Assembly: GCA_023411555.1 (NCBI GenBank)
Contig: JAEYOQ010000008.1
Location: forward strand, 1 to 64,000
Source: Bacillota bacterium
GTDB taxonomy: Bacteria; Bacillota; Clostridia; Lachnospirales; Lachnospiraceae
Direction of reading: 5' to 3'
DNA: 64,000 nucleotides
The notes beneath the pieces are model-generated. The model was not told where the DNA came from. It saw only the letters and a program-made list of their open reading frames with translations, and ran no database searches. Position 1 is the stretch's first letter; the number at the start of each line of letters is the position of its first letter. This document shows, piece by piece, positions 9,610-18,352 of this stretch. The translations under genes were made by a program, and so were the position numbers.

Positions 9610-10134
9610 TTGAACATTCCAATTTTAGAAACCGAGCGTTTAATACTAAGACCATTAACACTTGAAGATGCAGATGCTGTATTTAAATGGGTTAGCGATG
9701 ACAGAGTTACTAAGTATATGCCATATAGCACCTATACATCCGTGGAAGATGTAAGGACATGGCTTTCAACCGTGGTTAATGAAAAAAGCACCTATAATTT
9801 TGGTTTTGTTTTAAGAGATACCAATGTTCTTATCGGAAGTGGTGATATTGGATATAATTCCGAGAAAGAAGCATGGGAATTCGGATATAATATACGATTT
9901 GATTATTGGAAGCAAGGTTATGCTACAGAAGCCGCTAAAGCTATGATTAATTTTGCATTTAAAGAATTAGATGCTCGATGCTTTAGTGCAAAACATGCAA
10001 TAGATAATCCAGCCTCAGGTAGGGTTTTGGAAAAATGCAGGCTAAAATTTGATCATTATGATGAATATAGCAAATTTGATGGAACCCAGACGTTTAAAGC
10101 TACATATTACAAAGGAGTTATTAATACTATTTAA
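9610..10134 (+). CDS. GNAT-family N-acetyltransferase (RimJ/RimL type)
   Basis: A 174-residue acetyltransferase opening with the RimJ/RimL signature LETERLILRPLTLEDADAVF. The acetyl-CoA-binding region reads FGYNIRFDYWKQGYATEAAKAMINFAF and is followed by HAIDNPASGRVLEKCRLKF, all typical of the subfamily. The start is TTG at 9610, seven bases after GGAGGA. It stands alone with no clear operon partners. Substrates range from ribosomal proteins to antibiotics and cannot be predicted here. Confidence 0.85.
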   Translation: MNIPILETERLILRPLTLEDADAVFKWVSDDRVTKYMPYSTYTSVEDVRTWLSTVVNEKSTYNFGFVLRDTNVLIGSGDIGYNSEKEAWEFGYNIRFDYWKQGYATEAAKAMINFAFKELDARCFSAKHAIDNPASGRVLEKCRLKFDHYDEYSKFDGTQTFKATYYKGVINTI

Positions 10135-10253
10135 CTAATTACAAAATACATGTGCACATCACGTCAGATTTGGATGAATCCCCTTCCTTTTCAGTATTTG
10201 TAGGATAAGATTATGGAACGAAGCACGTCTGGCGCTCTATAAGGGAGGAAGTT

Positions 10254-10838
10254 ATGGATGTAAATATATTGTTGTTTGATGATTTTGAGACATTGGATGC
10301 GTTTGGTCCTATTGAGATTTTAGGAAAAATGGATGAATATCAATTAAAATACTATTCTTTAGACGGTGGTGTTATTAAGAGTGCACAGGGTACTTCAATT
10401 ATCACTGAGAACATTGAAAGTGCTTCAAAAGAAGGAATATTAGTGATACCCGGTGGAAAAGGTACAAGAACCTTAGTAAAGGATACTCAATTTCTTCAGG
10501 CACTAAAAGAAACAGCTAATTTGTCGAGCTACTGCTTATCAGTTTGCACCGGCTCTGCATTATTAGCAAAGACCGGACTTCTGAATAATAAAAGAGCCAC
10601 TTCTAACAAAAAGGCATTTGATTGGGTGGTATCTATTAATACTAATGTTAAATGGATAAAACAGGCGAGATGGGTCGTAGATGGAAAGTATTATACCTCC
10701 TCCGGTGTTTCAGCTGGAATTGATATGACATTAGGATTTATTAAGGACCGTTTTGGAGAACAAAAAGCTAAAGATATAGCAAATCATATTGAGTATATTT
10801 GGAATGAGGATTGTAGTAGAGACTTATTTGCAAATTAA
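10254..10838 (+). CDS. DJ-1/PfpI family protein
   Basis: A 194-residue protein of the DJ-1/PfpI glutamine-amidotransferase-like superfamily. It shows the conserved acidic residue in FGPIEIL (Glu21), the IPGGKGTR loop (about 65-72) and the nucleophile elbow SVCTGSALLAKTGLL with Cys98. The segment YYTSSGVSAGIDMTLGFI is typical of the AraC-associated, isonitrile-hydratase-like branch. The start follows GGGAGGAAGTT. Functions in the family include glyoxalase, deglycase and isonitrile hydratase; none can be chosen from sequence alone. Confidence 0.85.
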   Translation: MDVNILLFDDFETLDAFGPIEILGKMDEYQLKYYSLDGGVIKSAQGTSIITENIESASKEGILVIPGGKGTRTLVKDTQFLQALKETANLSSYCLSVCTGSALLAKTGLLNNKRATSNKKAFDWVVSINTNVKWIKQARWVVDGKYYTSSGVSAGIDMTLGFIKDRFGEQKAKDIANHIEYIWNEDCSRDLFAN

Positions 10839-10946
10839 AGAACGCCTTATCTTATCTTTAATTAGTATTGATGGTATACTTTCCAACTTTAATTGATTTT
10901 TTATTCCTATGCAAGTATAATTAGGTAAACTTTTCCGAATTTAAGT

Positions 10947-11269
10947 TTGATATGTGTGTGCTATAGCCTATTCTTGCTCTTCTTATCACCAAAGGAAAAG
11001 AAAAATATGTTAGGCTACAAATCCTTACAGCAAAATATGCATAAAGATATTTGGAAGTGGACGAATACTTGCTTTGGTCTTTTATTTTTGCTTGGCTCGA
11101 TTGTATATTTGGCTTTTTCTATCCTTATGGAATTAAAGATATCTCATTTTCAGCTAGACTAAATATGTATGGATTAATATATATAGTAATTTCATTTGTT
11201 TTAACAGAGTGCTATGGTTTATTTAAAAGATATAACGATAATAAAGGGATACAACGCAACCATAAGTAG
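10947..11269 (+). pseudogene. SdpI/YhfL-like small membrane protein, frameshifted
   Basis: Two overlapping frames each carry half of an SdpI-like protein. Frame one (10947-11162) has the family's GYKSLQQNMHKDIWKWTN block, comparable to the usual GYRT..SMKN..W..AN, followed by a membrane segment. The C-terminal helix and tail (GLIYIVISFVLTECYGLF) lie in another frame (11051-11269). A frameshift between about 11100 and 11165 would restore one protein. The N-terminal membrane segment is also short, and no good ribosome binding site precedes the start. It is probably decayed, unless the frame break is a sequencing error. Confidence 0.55.
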
Positions 11270-11348
11270 CACATTTGATACTCTTAGTTGATAGCAGTAA
11301 GTCCAGCATAATGGTATACTTTTCTTATGGATAGGAAAGGGAGGAGTT

Positions 11349-11813
11349 ATGATGGATTATAGCATTGAATTACAAAAGGTATTCAATCAATTAGGAGAAG
11401 CCGGCATCATCGTGCTGGCCACCTCATCTGAGGATATCCCAGCAGCCAGGTCGATGAGCTATGTGCTAAAGGATGGAAAGATTTATTTCCAGACGGAATC
11501 CGACTTTGAGAAAGCTCTGCAGATGAAACAAAATCCTAATGTAGCTTTATGTCAGAGTAATATTGCCATAAAAGGAACCGCGATCAGCAGAGGAAGGGTT
11601 ATGTCTGAGGCTAACACTTCTGTCATGGATTTGTATAAAAAGTGGCATAGGGGATCTTACGACGCATACTCCCATATGGAAAAGGCAGAGCTTTATGAGG
11701 TAACACCAACCTTTATCACTCTATGGATTTATAAAGAGGGAGAACCTCACCGCATGTTCTTCGATTGTAATTGCAATAAGGTATGGATGGAGCAGTATGA
11801 TCATTCGAAGTAA
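11349..11813 (+). CDS. Pyridoxamine 5'-phosphate oxidase family protein
   Basis: A 154-residue split-barrel flavoprotein-like protein. The strands GIIVLATSSEDIPAARSMSYVL and GKIYFQTESDFEKALQMKQNPNVALCQ match the FMN-binding half of the pyridoxamine-phosphate-oxidase-like fold seen in small general-stress or haem-utilisation-type proteins. It is too short to be a biosynthetic PdxH. It starts at ATG 11349 after GGGAGGAG, with a second ATG directly behind. It is monocistronic, with a stem-loop following at 11841-11873. Confidence 0.8.
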   Translation: MMDYSIELQKVFNQLGEAGIIVLATSSEDIPAARSMSYVLKDGKIYFQTESDFEKALQMKQNPNVALCQSNIAIKGTAISRGRVMSEANTSVMDLYKKWHRGSYDAYSHMEKAELYEVTPTFITLWIYKEGEPHRMFFDCNCNKVWMEQYDHSK

Positions 11814-11840
11814 CTAGACAAACTGAATAAATTACACATC

Positions 11841-11873
11841 AATCCCTGCAAATCCATGGAACCTGCAGGGATT
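11841..11873. terminator. Stem-loop after the pyridoxamine-oxidase-like gene
   Basis: A perfect 10-bp inverted repeat (AATCCCTGCA at 11841-11850, TGCAGGGATT at 11864-11873) with a 13-nt loop, 28 nt after the stop codon. No strong T-run follows, so termination may be weak. Confidence 0.5.
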
Positions 11874-11979
11874 AATATATCGCTATACTATTTCATACTT
11901 CTCACCTTAATGTAACTGTTATTGACTTATATCCAATAAATGGTAATATGATTCTAAATAGTATTTTCCGAGGTGATAT

Positions 11980-12735
11980 ATGAAGACGTTATTAGGGAAT
12001 AAAAATGATGATTTATCTTTGATTAAAGTGGCTTTCCTAGTATTTTTTCCAACAATATTATTAACTGGCTGTTATGTCCTATTAGGGAATGCGCAAAAAG
12101 CACTACCATCACTTTTACTTTACTTTGTTCTAGCTTCATTAACAAATTTACCTATCGAATTAGCTGTCATCTTATATTCAAGTAAAAAGGCATTTGGCAC
12201 TTATTCAATAAAAAGTGCATTTGTCAATCAGAAAAAAGCAAGTTGGAAACGAACCTTGCTATTTAGTGTGCTTCTGTTCGGCTTAGCGGGTATCCTCTCA
12301 GTAACTGTAGGTCCCTTTGAAAACTGGGCTACCGCCCCCATCGCAAGCAAGTTACTAGAAGTTATGCCTGCGTATTTTGATTGGACTAACATGGAGTACT
12401 TAAGGCAATATCCTAAAAGCATCTTATTGCTCACATGTATTGTTTACGGACTTTTTAATGTTTTAGTAGGTCCAGTTATAGAGGAGCTCTATTTTAGAGG
12501 ATACCTTACATCCAAAATAAGCAGATTCGGAATGTTGGCTCCGGTTATCATAACTGTGCTATTTTCGTTATATCATTTATGGCTTCCGCTCCAAAATCTA
12601 TTTCGTATCTGTGCCTTTTTACCTGCTGCATACATAGCTTGGAAAGAAAAAAACATATACATATCCATTCTATTTCATTGTCTGTGTAATTTAGTATCTA
12701 CTATCAGTTTTATTGTTACTTTATTTGCAGTATAG
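11980..12735 (+). CDS. CPBP-family intramembrane glutamic endopeptidase
   Basis: A 251-residue polytopic membrane protein of the CAAX/bacteriocin-processing (CPBP) family. The catalytic region shows the family's paired motifs: EELYFRGYL (about residue 168, the EExxxR motif), LYHLW (the second His motif) and the C-terminal FHCLCNL. About seven hydrophobic segments are visible. Members act as intramembrane proteases, some giving bacteriocin self-immunity. No bacteriocin genes are adjacent. The start ATG 11980 follows GAGGTGATAT. A promoter for the next gene begins just after the stop. Confidence 0.85.
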   Translation: MKTLLGNKNDDLSLIKVAFLVFFPTILLTGCYVLLGNAQKALPSLLLYFVLASLTNLPIELAVILYSSKKAFGTYSIKSAFVNQKKASWKRTLLFSVLLFGLAGILSVTVGPFENWATAPIASKLLEVMPAYFDWTNMEYLRQYPKSILLLTCIVYGLFNVLVGPVIEELYFRGYLTSKISRFGMLAPVIITVLFSLYHLWLPLQNLFRICAFLPAAYIAWKEKNIYISILFHCLCNLVSTISFIVTLFAV

Positions 12736-12773
12736 ATCGCTTTGTTATTTTTTTAGGTCAGTCTCTGTTTTAG

Positions 12774-12802
12774 TTGACATAGATAACCAGATAGGTTATA
12801 TT
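12774..12802 (+). promoter_or_regulatory. Sigma-A promoter of the glyS T-box transcript
   Basis: TTGACA at 12774-12779 and TATATT at 12797-12802 are separated by 17 nt. Transcription would begin near 12809 and give a leader of about 360 nt. Confidence 0.75.
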
Positions 12803-12808
12803 AATAAA

Positions 12809-13146
12809 AATAATCGAAAGGCTATGAGAAGGAATAGTATATATATTGACGTTATTTCAGAGAGAAGATGCATGGTGGAAATCTTCATAGCAAATATATA
12901 GAAGGCACCTTTGAGCTGTTAATTGAAAGGATTGTATCTGATTAGATTACACCGGGCTTTCCCCCGTTATCAAGGAAACAGCATAAAGAGTATTCTCGTG
13001 CTGTCAGAGAGCAGATTAAGAATATTAGATATTCTTACTGAATTTAGGTGGTACCACGGACTTATACCATAGAAAGCATTTTTAGTAAACTTTCTATAAT
13101 AAATCAAGTTCGCCCTAAGCGTTAAGCTTAGAGCGGACTTTTTTTA
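12809..13146 (+). ncRNA. T-box leader, glycine-specific, upstream of glyS
   Basis: Transcription-attenuating T-box riboswitch that senses uncharged tRNA-Gly. Visible elements are the Stem I region with AGAGAGAAGATG, a specifier-loop context GAAGGCACC with the glycine specifier GGC at 12904-12906, the T-box AATTTAGGTGGTACCACGG at 13041-13059 (the TGGT bulge pairs with tRNA ACCA), and an intrinsic terminator with arms 13106-13120 and 13126-13140 followed by a T-run. The specifier agrees with the glycyl-tRNA synthetase downstream. When tRNA-Gly is uncharged, the antiterminator forms and glyS is transcribed. Confidence 0.93.
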
Positions 13147-13171
13147 TACAAATAATAAGGAGGAAATTTAA

Positions 13172-14548
13172 ATGGGAAAGATAACAATGGATGAGATGAT
13201 GTCGTATTGCAATCAGTATGGATTTATATTTCAAGGTAGTGAAATATATGGCGGATTGGCGAACACTTGGGATTATGGTCCTCTGGGAACAAGATTGAAA
13301 AACAATATTAAAGATGCGTGGCGGTACTATTTTATTCAAATGAGGGATAACAGCTATGAATTAGATTCAGATATATTGATGAATCCTACCACCTGGAAGG
13401 CCAGTGGACATCTCGACAGCTTTACAGACCCACTTCTTGACTGTAAGGAATGTAAGACCAGGCACAGGGCAGATAACCTGATCAGTAGTTTTGATGCCTT
13501 AGTCAAAGCAGACGCCATGTCCCAGGCTGAGATGCTGGAATATATTCGAACCAATCAAATTCCCTGTCCCAAATGTGGCAAATCGAATTATACTGACATT
13601 CGCCAGTTCAATCTAATGTTTGCTACCCAACGCGGTGTGACTCAGGATGCTGCCAATACAGTATATCTAAGACCGGAAAATGCCCAAGGTGAATATGTAA
13701 ACTTCAATAATGTATTAAGAACCATGAGGACTAAGCTCCCCTTTTCCATCGGGCAGATCGGAAAAGCCTTTCGAAATGAAATCACACCCGGTAATTTCAC
13801 ATTCCGAACCATTGAGTTTGAACAAATGGAATATCAGACCTTCTGTAAGCAGGGTCAGGATGATACCTGGTACGAATATTTTAAGAATTATGGAATTGAA
13901 TTTTCCCAATTCCTGGGGCTGAACAAGGACCACCTACGCTTTCATGACCATGAAAAATTAGCGCATTATGCGAAAGCTGCCTGCGATATTGAGTACCTAT
14001 TTCCCTTTGGCTGGGGTGAGATAAACGGAACTCATAACAGAACAGACTTTGACCTACTCAGACATCAGGAATATTCAAAGAGAAGCATGGAGTACTTCGA
14101 TTCTAGCTCCAATGAGAAATATATTCCCTATGTCATTGAATCCACCTATGGACTTGATCGCCTATTCTTAGCAATTTTATTCGAAGCACTTGCAGTAGAG
14201 GTATTAGATGGAGGAGATACCCGACTGGTATTAAGAATTAAGCCCTCTCTTGCTCCGATTAAAGCTAATATTCTCCCCTTAATCAAGAAGAGCCATTCTG
14301 CTAAAGCGATGGAGCTTTATAAGGAATTAAAGAGGTATTATATGGTTTCCTATGATGATGCCGGTAATATCGGAAAGCGGTACCGCCGAGGAGATGCGAT
14401 AGGAATCCCATATGCCATTACGATCGATGACAATACTCTTGACAATGACACTGTTACGATAAGAGATCGTGATACGATGAAACAAGACATCCTTGAAGTA
14501 AAGGACTTGCGAAAATATCTATCAGATAAGGTTAAATCCTATTATTAA
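13172..14548 (+). CDS. glyS: Glycyl-tRNA synthetase, alpha2 type
   Basis: Single-chain class II glycyl-tRNA synthetase, 458 residues, that charges tRNA-Gly. The start reads YGFIFQGSEIYGGLANTWDYGPLG, the diagnostic N-terminal block of the dimeric enzyme. A C..C-14 to 20-C..C zinc-like insertion (DCKECKTRHR ... CPKCGK) and motif 2 (GKAFRNEITPGNFTFRTIEFEQME) are clear. Motif 3 is in YVIESTYGLDRLFLAIL, and the anticodon-binding domain covers about 360-455. The start ATG 13172 follows AAGGAGGAAATTTA. It is controlled by the T-box leader just upstream. The product is of normal length and looks fully functional. Confidence 0.96.
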   Translation: MGKITMDEMMSYCNQYGFIFQGSEIYGGLANTWDYGPLGTRLKNNIKDAWRYYFIQMRDNSYELDSDILMNPTTWKASGHLDSFTDPLLDCKECKTRHRADNLISSFDALVKADAMSQAEMLEYIRTNQIPCPKCGKSNYTDIRQFNLMFATQRGVTQDAANTVYLRPENAQGEYVNFNNVLRTMRTKLPFSIGQIGKAFRNEITPGNFTFRTIEFEQMEYQTFCKQGQDDTWYEYFKNYGIEFSQFLGLNKDHLRFHDHEKLAHYAKAACDIEYLFPFGWGEINGTHNRTDFDLLRHQEYSKRSMEYFDSSSNEKYIPYVIESTYGLDRLFLAILFEALAVEVLDGGDTRLVLRIKPSLAPIKANILPLIKKSHSAKAMELYKELKRYYMVSYDDAGNIGKRYRRGDAIGIPYAITIDDNTLDNDTVTIRDRDTMKQDILEVKDLRKYLSDKVKSYY

Positions 14549-14582
14549 TCGTAAATGTACCATACGGTAGATAATAACAGTG

Positions 14583-14620
14583 TAAGCTAATTGCTTTTAT
14601 GTGAAGAAGCAATTAGCTTA
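14583..14620 (+). terminator. Terminator-like hairpin after glyS
   Basis: A perfect 14-bp inverted repeat (14583-14596 with 14607-14620, TAAGCTAATTGCTT on the left) with a 10-nt loop, 34 nt after the glyS stop. A short AT-rich tract follows rather than a pure T-run. Confidence 0.65.
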
Positions 14621-14662
14621 TATATATTTCATGACGATACTATTTGCTATATCTTAATCAGA

Positions 14663-14978
14663 TCATTTAGTAAAATTAATTACATCATATCCTATTGCTT
14701 TTTTGAACTCATGGTATATGTCAAAATCTACAATCCGAACAGTCTTTAATTTTCCTTCCTCTAATTCTTTCTTCACAGCAATTTCATTCATAAAACTGAT
14801 GCCGTGTCCATCTTCCAGCAATTGCTTTATTGTATGTATGCTACTAACTACTGATGTACTTGTAAAATCAGAAAATGTGTATCCATAATCACATAAATAG
14901 CGTTCCTGTATTGGCCGCCTTTGTATAGTTCATATGCTTATAAATGCATAAAAAGGTTTCAATTCTATAATCAAGCAC
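14663..14978 (-). pseudogene. LysR-family regulator remnant with an internal deletion
   Basis: The minus strand begins with GTG 14978 behind AGGGAGGAG and encodes the start of a LysR helix-turn-helix (MLDYRIETFLCIYKHMNYTK, then AAN). It then meets a TGA at 14889-14891. From about 14905 another frame gives the last 75 or so residues of a LysR effector domain (SSIHTIKQLLEDGHGISFMN, then EIAVKKELEEGKLKTVRI), ending at 14663. About 190-200 middle residues are missing. The gene lies divergent from a YeiH-type transporter, the usual arrangement for a LysR regulator and its target, so it is probably the dead regulator of that gene. Confidence 0.75.
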
Positions 14979-15033
14979 ATACTCCTCCCTATGATCCATA
15001 ATACACTTTTATATATTAATCATAATAAATAAT

Positions 15034-15062
15034 TTTACTTTATGGTCATCTATTATTATAAT
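15034..15062 (+). promoter_or_regulatory. Promoter of the YeiH-family gene
   Basis: TTTACT at 15034-15039 and TATAAT at 15057-15062 with 17-nt spacing, immediately upstream of the transporter's ribosome binding site. With the divergent LysR gene broken, this promoter may now be unregulated. Confidence 0.6.
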
Positions 15063-15085
15063 AACAAAAAGGGAGGGTTAACAAG

Positions 15086-16144
15086 ATGAATTTTATAAAA
15101 AACAAAGGAAAAGGTATTCTACTGTGCTTTGTCATAGCACTATTTGCATGGGTACTTGTGAACTATATCGCTTGGATGGAAGTAATCGGTGCTCCCATCA
15201 TAGCAATCCTAATAGGAATGATTTTGACGATGTTCATGAAAGATAAATCCAGTATATCTGAAGGCATAGGGTTCACATCAAAGAAAATATTACAATATGC
15301 CGTCATTCTATTAGGCTTCGGCCTAAACCTAACGACAATAGCGAAAGTAGGTCTGGCCTCTCTTCCTATTATTTTATCAACAATCTCAACTTCTTTACTT
15401 GTAGCCTATATTATGTACAGATTATTAAAAGTACCATCTAAAACATCAATACTGATTGGTGTCGGTTCCTCTATCTGTGGAGGTTCTGCCATCGCTGCTA
15501 CTGCACCTGTTATTGAAGCTGACGACGAAGAAATTGCACAGTCTATTTCCGTTATATTTTTGTTTAACGTGATTGCAGCTATCATTTTTCCCACACTGGG
15601 TTCCATGATTGGTCTTTCTGATTCCGGTTTCGGCTTATTTGCAGGCACTGCAATTAATGACACTTCTTCTGTCACCGCAGCAGCTTCAACATGGGACACC
15701 CTTCATGGCACTAATGGATCCGTATTGGCATATGCAACCATTGTGAAGTTAACAAGAACATTGGCGATTATTCCAATTACCTTAGTTCTATCCTTCTTGC
15801 GTATCAGAGGAGAAAAGAAAAAGAACCTTAGCAGTAACACGAAGGTATCCATCAGAAAAATATTTCCCATGTTCATTCTTTACTTTATTGGGGCTTCTAT
15901 CATCACTACAATAATCACAAGTTATTGTTCTGGTGCCTCATTAGAGATTGCCAAAAGCTGTTTTACCTTTTTGAAGCAATTGAGCAAATTCTTTATTGTA
16001 ATGGCGATGGGAGCTGTCGGTCTGAATACGAATATAGTCACATTGATTAAGAAGGGCGGAAAGCCTATATTAATGGGATTCTGCTGCTGGATTGCAATCG
16101 CTACCGTGAGCCTTCTATTACAGAATTTACTACAGGTTTTATAA
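15086..16144 (+). CDS. YeiH / UPF0324 family putative sulfate exporter
   Basis: A 352-residue polytopic inner-membrane protein with about ten hydrophobic segments. It shows the family's GSSICGGSAIAATAPVIEAD and FAGTAINDTSSVTAAAS re-entrant blocks and the closing IVMAMGAVGLNTN motif. The family is annotated as a putative sulfate exporter and is often encoded next to a LysR regulator such as YeiE or CysB-like proteins. The start ATG 15086 follows GGGAGGGTTAACAAG. Transcription probably ends at the hairpin 16242-16276. Transported substrate is not proven for the family. Confidence 0.88.
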   Translation: MNFIKNKGKGILLCFVIALFAWVLVNYIAWMEVIGAPIIAILIGMILTMFMKDKSSISEGIGFTSKKILQYAVILLGFGLNLTTIAKVGLASLPIILSTISTSLLVAYIMYRLLKVPSKTSILIGVGSSICGGSAIAATAPVIEADDEEIAQSISVIFLFNVIAAIIFPTLGSMIGLSDSGFGLFAGTAINDTSSVTAAASTWDTLHGTNGSVLAYATIVKLTRTLAIIPITLVLSFLRIRGEKKKNLSSNTKVSIRKIFPMFILYFIGASIITTIITSYCSGASLEIAKSCFTFLKQLSKFFIVMAMGAVGLNTNIVTLIKKGGKPILMGFCCWIAIATVSLLLQNLLQVL

Positions 16145-16241
16145 ATCAGCTAAGGCTTCTTATTATATAAAGTGCATTACATATCCATACATAATGCAAT
16201 AGAGTACATGCTTCGCAAACTTTCTATTGTAATGAAAAGTC

Positions 16242-16276
16242 AGAGGTATATGATATTTTACGTATCATATACCTCT
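16242..16276 (+). terminator. Hairpin terminator after the YeiH-family gene
   Basis: A perfect 14-bp inverted repeat, AGAGGTATATGATA at 16242-16255 and its complement at 16263-16276, with a 7-nt loop, followed by an AC-interrupted T-tract (ACATTTTCCCTTT). Confidence 0.65.
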
Positions 16277-16625
16277 ACATTTTCCCTTTATTAGCACCGA
16301 CGACGTGAACAGTAGACATTTACTTTGAGTAGATCCTGTAATAAGGTTACTTTTGTGGTTCATCATTCTATCTGAAATTATATTCTGTTAGAATACTATC
16401 TCTTCCATATTGTTTATCACAATAATATTCGTAGAAGGAAACTCCTAGAAAAACATTTTATTTTCCTCCTAAGCTTTTCAAATCATACTCTAGAATAACC
16501 TTTGAACCTGATTGTAATGAAATTGATTGATAATATCTGTGACCATATCACTTAGCATATATACATAATCGCTGTTGCTTAAGTGCTTAAATTGAATTTC
16601 ATGAAGAAGTAATCTCTAAAATGCA

Positions 16626-16670
16626 AAAGAAAACCTGCTCACCGATTTTCACAGTATGAAGGTTTTCTTT
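16626..16670 (-). terminator. Hairpin terminator downstream of the ABC-2 exporter genes
   Basis: Arms AAAGAAAACCT (16626-16636) and AGGTTTTCTTT (16660-16670) enclose a 23-nt loop, 55 nt beyond the permease stop on the minus strand. T-rich arms allow it to act in either direction. Confidence 0.6.
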
Positions 16671-16724
16671 CTTTTTAATGTTCTATTTACTTTTATATCG
16701 AGTGTTGCAGCTGCAAACACTTAA

Positions 16725-17468
16725 TTACTCCCATTTAAAAGCCTTGAGCGAAACTCCGATACAAACAAGCGCGAGTATCATTATAACAACTATGGGGACC
16801 AGGGCACTATCCAACGGTAAGCCGAGTGATGCAGCCTTCAGCAACTTTATCCCCTGTGTCATCGGCAGAATGTCGCTGAATATCTGTAATGGTCTTGGCA
16901 TGATCTCATAGGGTAAGGTAGCCCCCGAGAAAATCAACATGGGGAAGTAAAGAAGACTGGCTATGATCCCGGCCCTTTTACTGTTTTTAGCAATGCCTCC
17001 TACCATCATACCAATACTTAACATAGATACAAGCACCATCAACCAGCCACCAAGAAAGGCGATCCATGAGCCATGCATCTTGAATCCAAAGAACAGCTTT
17101 GCTACAATCCAGAGCATTAGCAGGGAACAGGCTGAATACATCGAATAGATGGTGACCTGTACCGCAAGAATCATTGCCGGGCTGATTGGAGTGACTTTGA
17201 AGCGTTTTAAGATTTTACGCTCCCTATAATCGGAGACCAGAATCGGGAGCCCCATTGTACCTCCTGCCAGGATAGCAATCGAGGACATTGCTCCAAAGGA
17301 CTGTTCTAAAAAGGTATATTCTGCACCGTCGAAGGCCGGCTTCCTTCCGTATATAATACCGACTATGATCATTACCACCAGTGGCATAATAATCGCAAAA
17401 ATCAGCATATTCATATCCCGCAGTGAGAGCACTGCTTCTACCTTCAGCATCTTCTTAAAGGTCTTCAT
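16725..17468 (-). CDS. ABC-2 type exporter permease
   Basis: A 247-residue permease with about six membrane segments: IFAIIMPLVVMIIVG near residue 25, then MSSIAILAGGTMGLPILVSDYRE with the ABC-2 REr/K element (VSDYRERKILKRFKVTP), and a C-terminal ALVPIVVIMILALVCIGVSL helix. Start ATG 17468 is chosen because GAGGAGGAAAATAAG precedes it inside the end of the ATPase gene; a longer upstream reading lacks a binding site. It overlaps the ATPase gene by 14 bp, so the two are co-translated. The pair likely exports a drug, peptide or lipid. Confidence 0.88.
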   Translation of the reverse strand: MKTFKKMLKVEAVLSLRDMNMLIFAIIMPLVVMIIVGIIYGRKPAFDGAEYTFLEQSFGAMSSIAILAGGTMGLPILVSDYRERKILKRFKVTPISPAMILAVQVTIYSMYSACSLLMLWIVAKLFFGFKMHGSWIAFLGGWLMVLVSMLSIGMMVGGIAKNSKRAGIIASLLYFPMLIFSGATLPYEIMPRPLQIFSDILPMTQGIKLLKAASLGLPLDSALVPIVVIMILALVCIGVSLKAFKWE

Positions 17469-18198
17469 TCTTATTTTCCTCCTCATCTGCATACCAAAGA
17501 TATGCGTCTTCAAATTTCTCATAAGGACTCCTCGAGATTGCTTCTGCTACAGTACCGTAAAACACCGTCTCGCCATGCTTCAGGATACAGATCTCATCAC
17601 ACAGGACCTCCACTTCGTCCATAAAGTGAGAAGTCAGCAGGATCGTAAGTCCTTTTTTCTTCAGGTCCTCAAGGATTTTCCAAACATCTCGTCTGGCTTT
17701 TGCATCCAATCCCGTTGTCAATTCGTCCAGAAAGACAACCTTCGGGTCTGGGATCAAGGCAAGTACGATAAATAACCTTTGTCTCTGACCTCCAGACAGA
17801 TTCTTGACAGGACTATCTATCTTATCGGAGAGGCCAAACTGTGCAAGCAGCTGAGTCCAATCCGCAGGCTCTTGATATAGCGCTTCCGTCTCCTCACAAA
17901 GCTCACGTACTGTTATTTCGTTCTGATAATTAGCCTCCTGGAATTGTACCCCTACTTTTTGGAACAGCTTTTTTCGGTCTGTTCTTGGGTTCATACCTAA
18001 GATAGATATGCCTCCGCTATCTGCCTCCTTTGTCCCCAGAATGCATTCAATGCTAGTACTTTTACCTGCTCCATTCGCTCCTAAGAGACCAAATACTTTA
18101 CCGTATCCGACCGACAGACTCAAGCCCTTGACTGCTGGCAGACCTCTGTATGCTTTAGAGATCTGCTCTACCTTAATAGCATCATTCATATTCTCCAC
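17455..18198 (-). CDS. ABC transporter ATP-binding protein
   Basis: A 247-residue ABC ATPase partner of the downstream permease. It shows Walker A GANGAGKST (about residue 40), a Q-loop (VGVQFQEANYQNE), signature LSGGQRQR and Walker B VVFLDEL followed by TTGLD. The usual DEPT after Walker B is DELT here, as seen in some multidrug/antibiotic exporters. The switch His is in LTSHFMDEVE. The start is ATG 18198, preceded by GGAGTGTGG. The C-terminus is acidic (YADEEENKNEDL). Substrate unknown. Confidence 0.9.
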   Translation of the reverse strand: MENMNDAIKVEQISKAYRGLPAVKGLSLSVGYGKVFGLLGANGAGKSTSIECILGTKEADSGGISILGMNPRTDRKKLFQKVGVQFQEANYQNEITVRELCEETEALYQEPADWTQLLAQFGLSDKIDSPVKNLSGGQRQRLFIVLALIPDPKVVFLDELTTGLDAKARRDVWKILEDLKKKGLTILLTSHFMDEVEVLCDEICILKHGETVFYGTVAEAISRSPYEKFEDAYLWYADEEENKNEDL

Positions 18199-18293
18199 AC
18201 TCCTTTTTTTGTTTCAAAGTATATCACCGGTTCAAGTACTGGTGGTATACTGGAGGGTACTGGAGGGTTTTCTAAAAAAATAATAATAAAGCA

Positions 18294-18322
18294 TTGACAA
18301 TAATAGATATCCGTGCTATTAT
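18294..18322 (+). promoter_or_regulatory. Consensus sigma-A promoter of cspA
   Basis: TTGACA at 18294-18299, 17-nt spacer, TATTAT at 18317-18322. Predicted transcription start is near 18329, about 127 nt before the cold-shock gene. Confidence 0.8.
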
Positions 18323-18352
18323 AAAGAAGTTATTTTAGATGTAAGATTTGAT

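Larger units (their letters stand above)
16145..16724. other. Intergenic stretch between convergent genes
   Basis: About 580 bp without a supportable gene. It contains a terminator for the YeiH-family gene near its left end and one for the ABC exporter near its right end, described separately. A small inverted repeat (TGCATTA...TAATGCA) lies near 16172-16199. The rest shows no recognised structure. Confidence 0.5.

Noticed and set aside
12713..12901. 62-codon open frame before glyS
   Set aside because: It overlaps the end of the CPBP gene and the T-box Stem I; the RNA element explains the conservation signals.
14703..14888. Plus-strand 61-codon open frame between glyS and the YeiH-family gene
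   Set aside because: It is the shadow of the LysR remnant on the minus strand, which shows clear family sequence.
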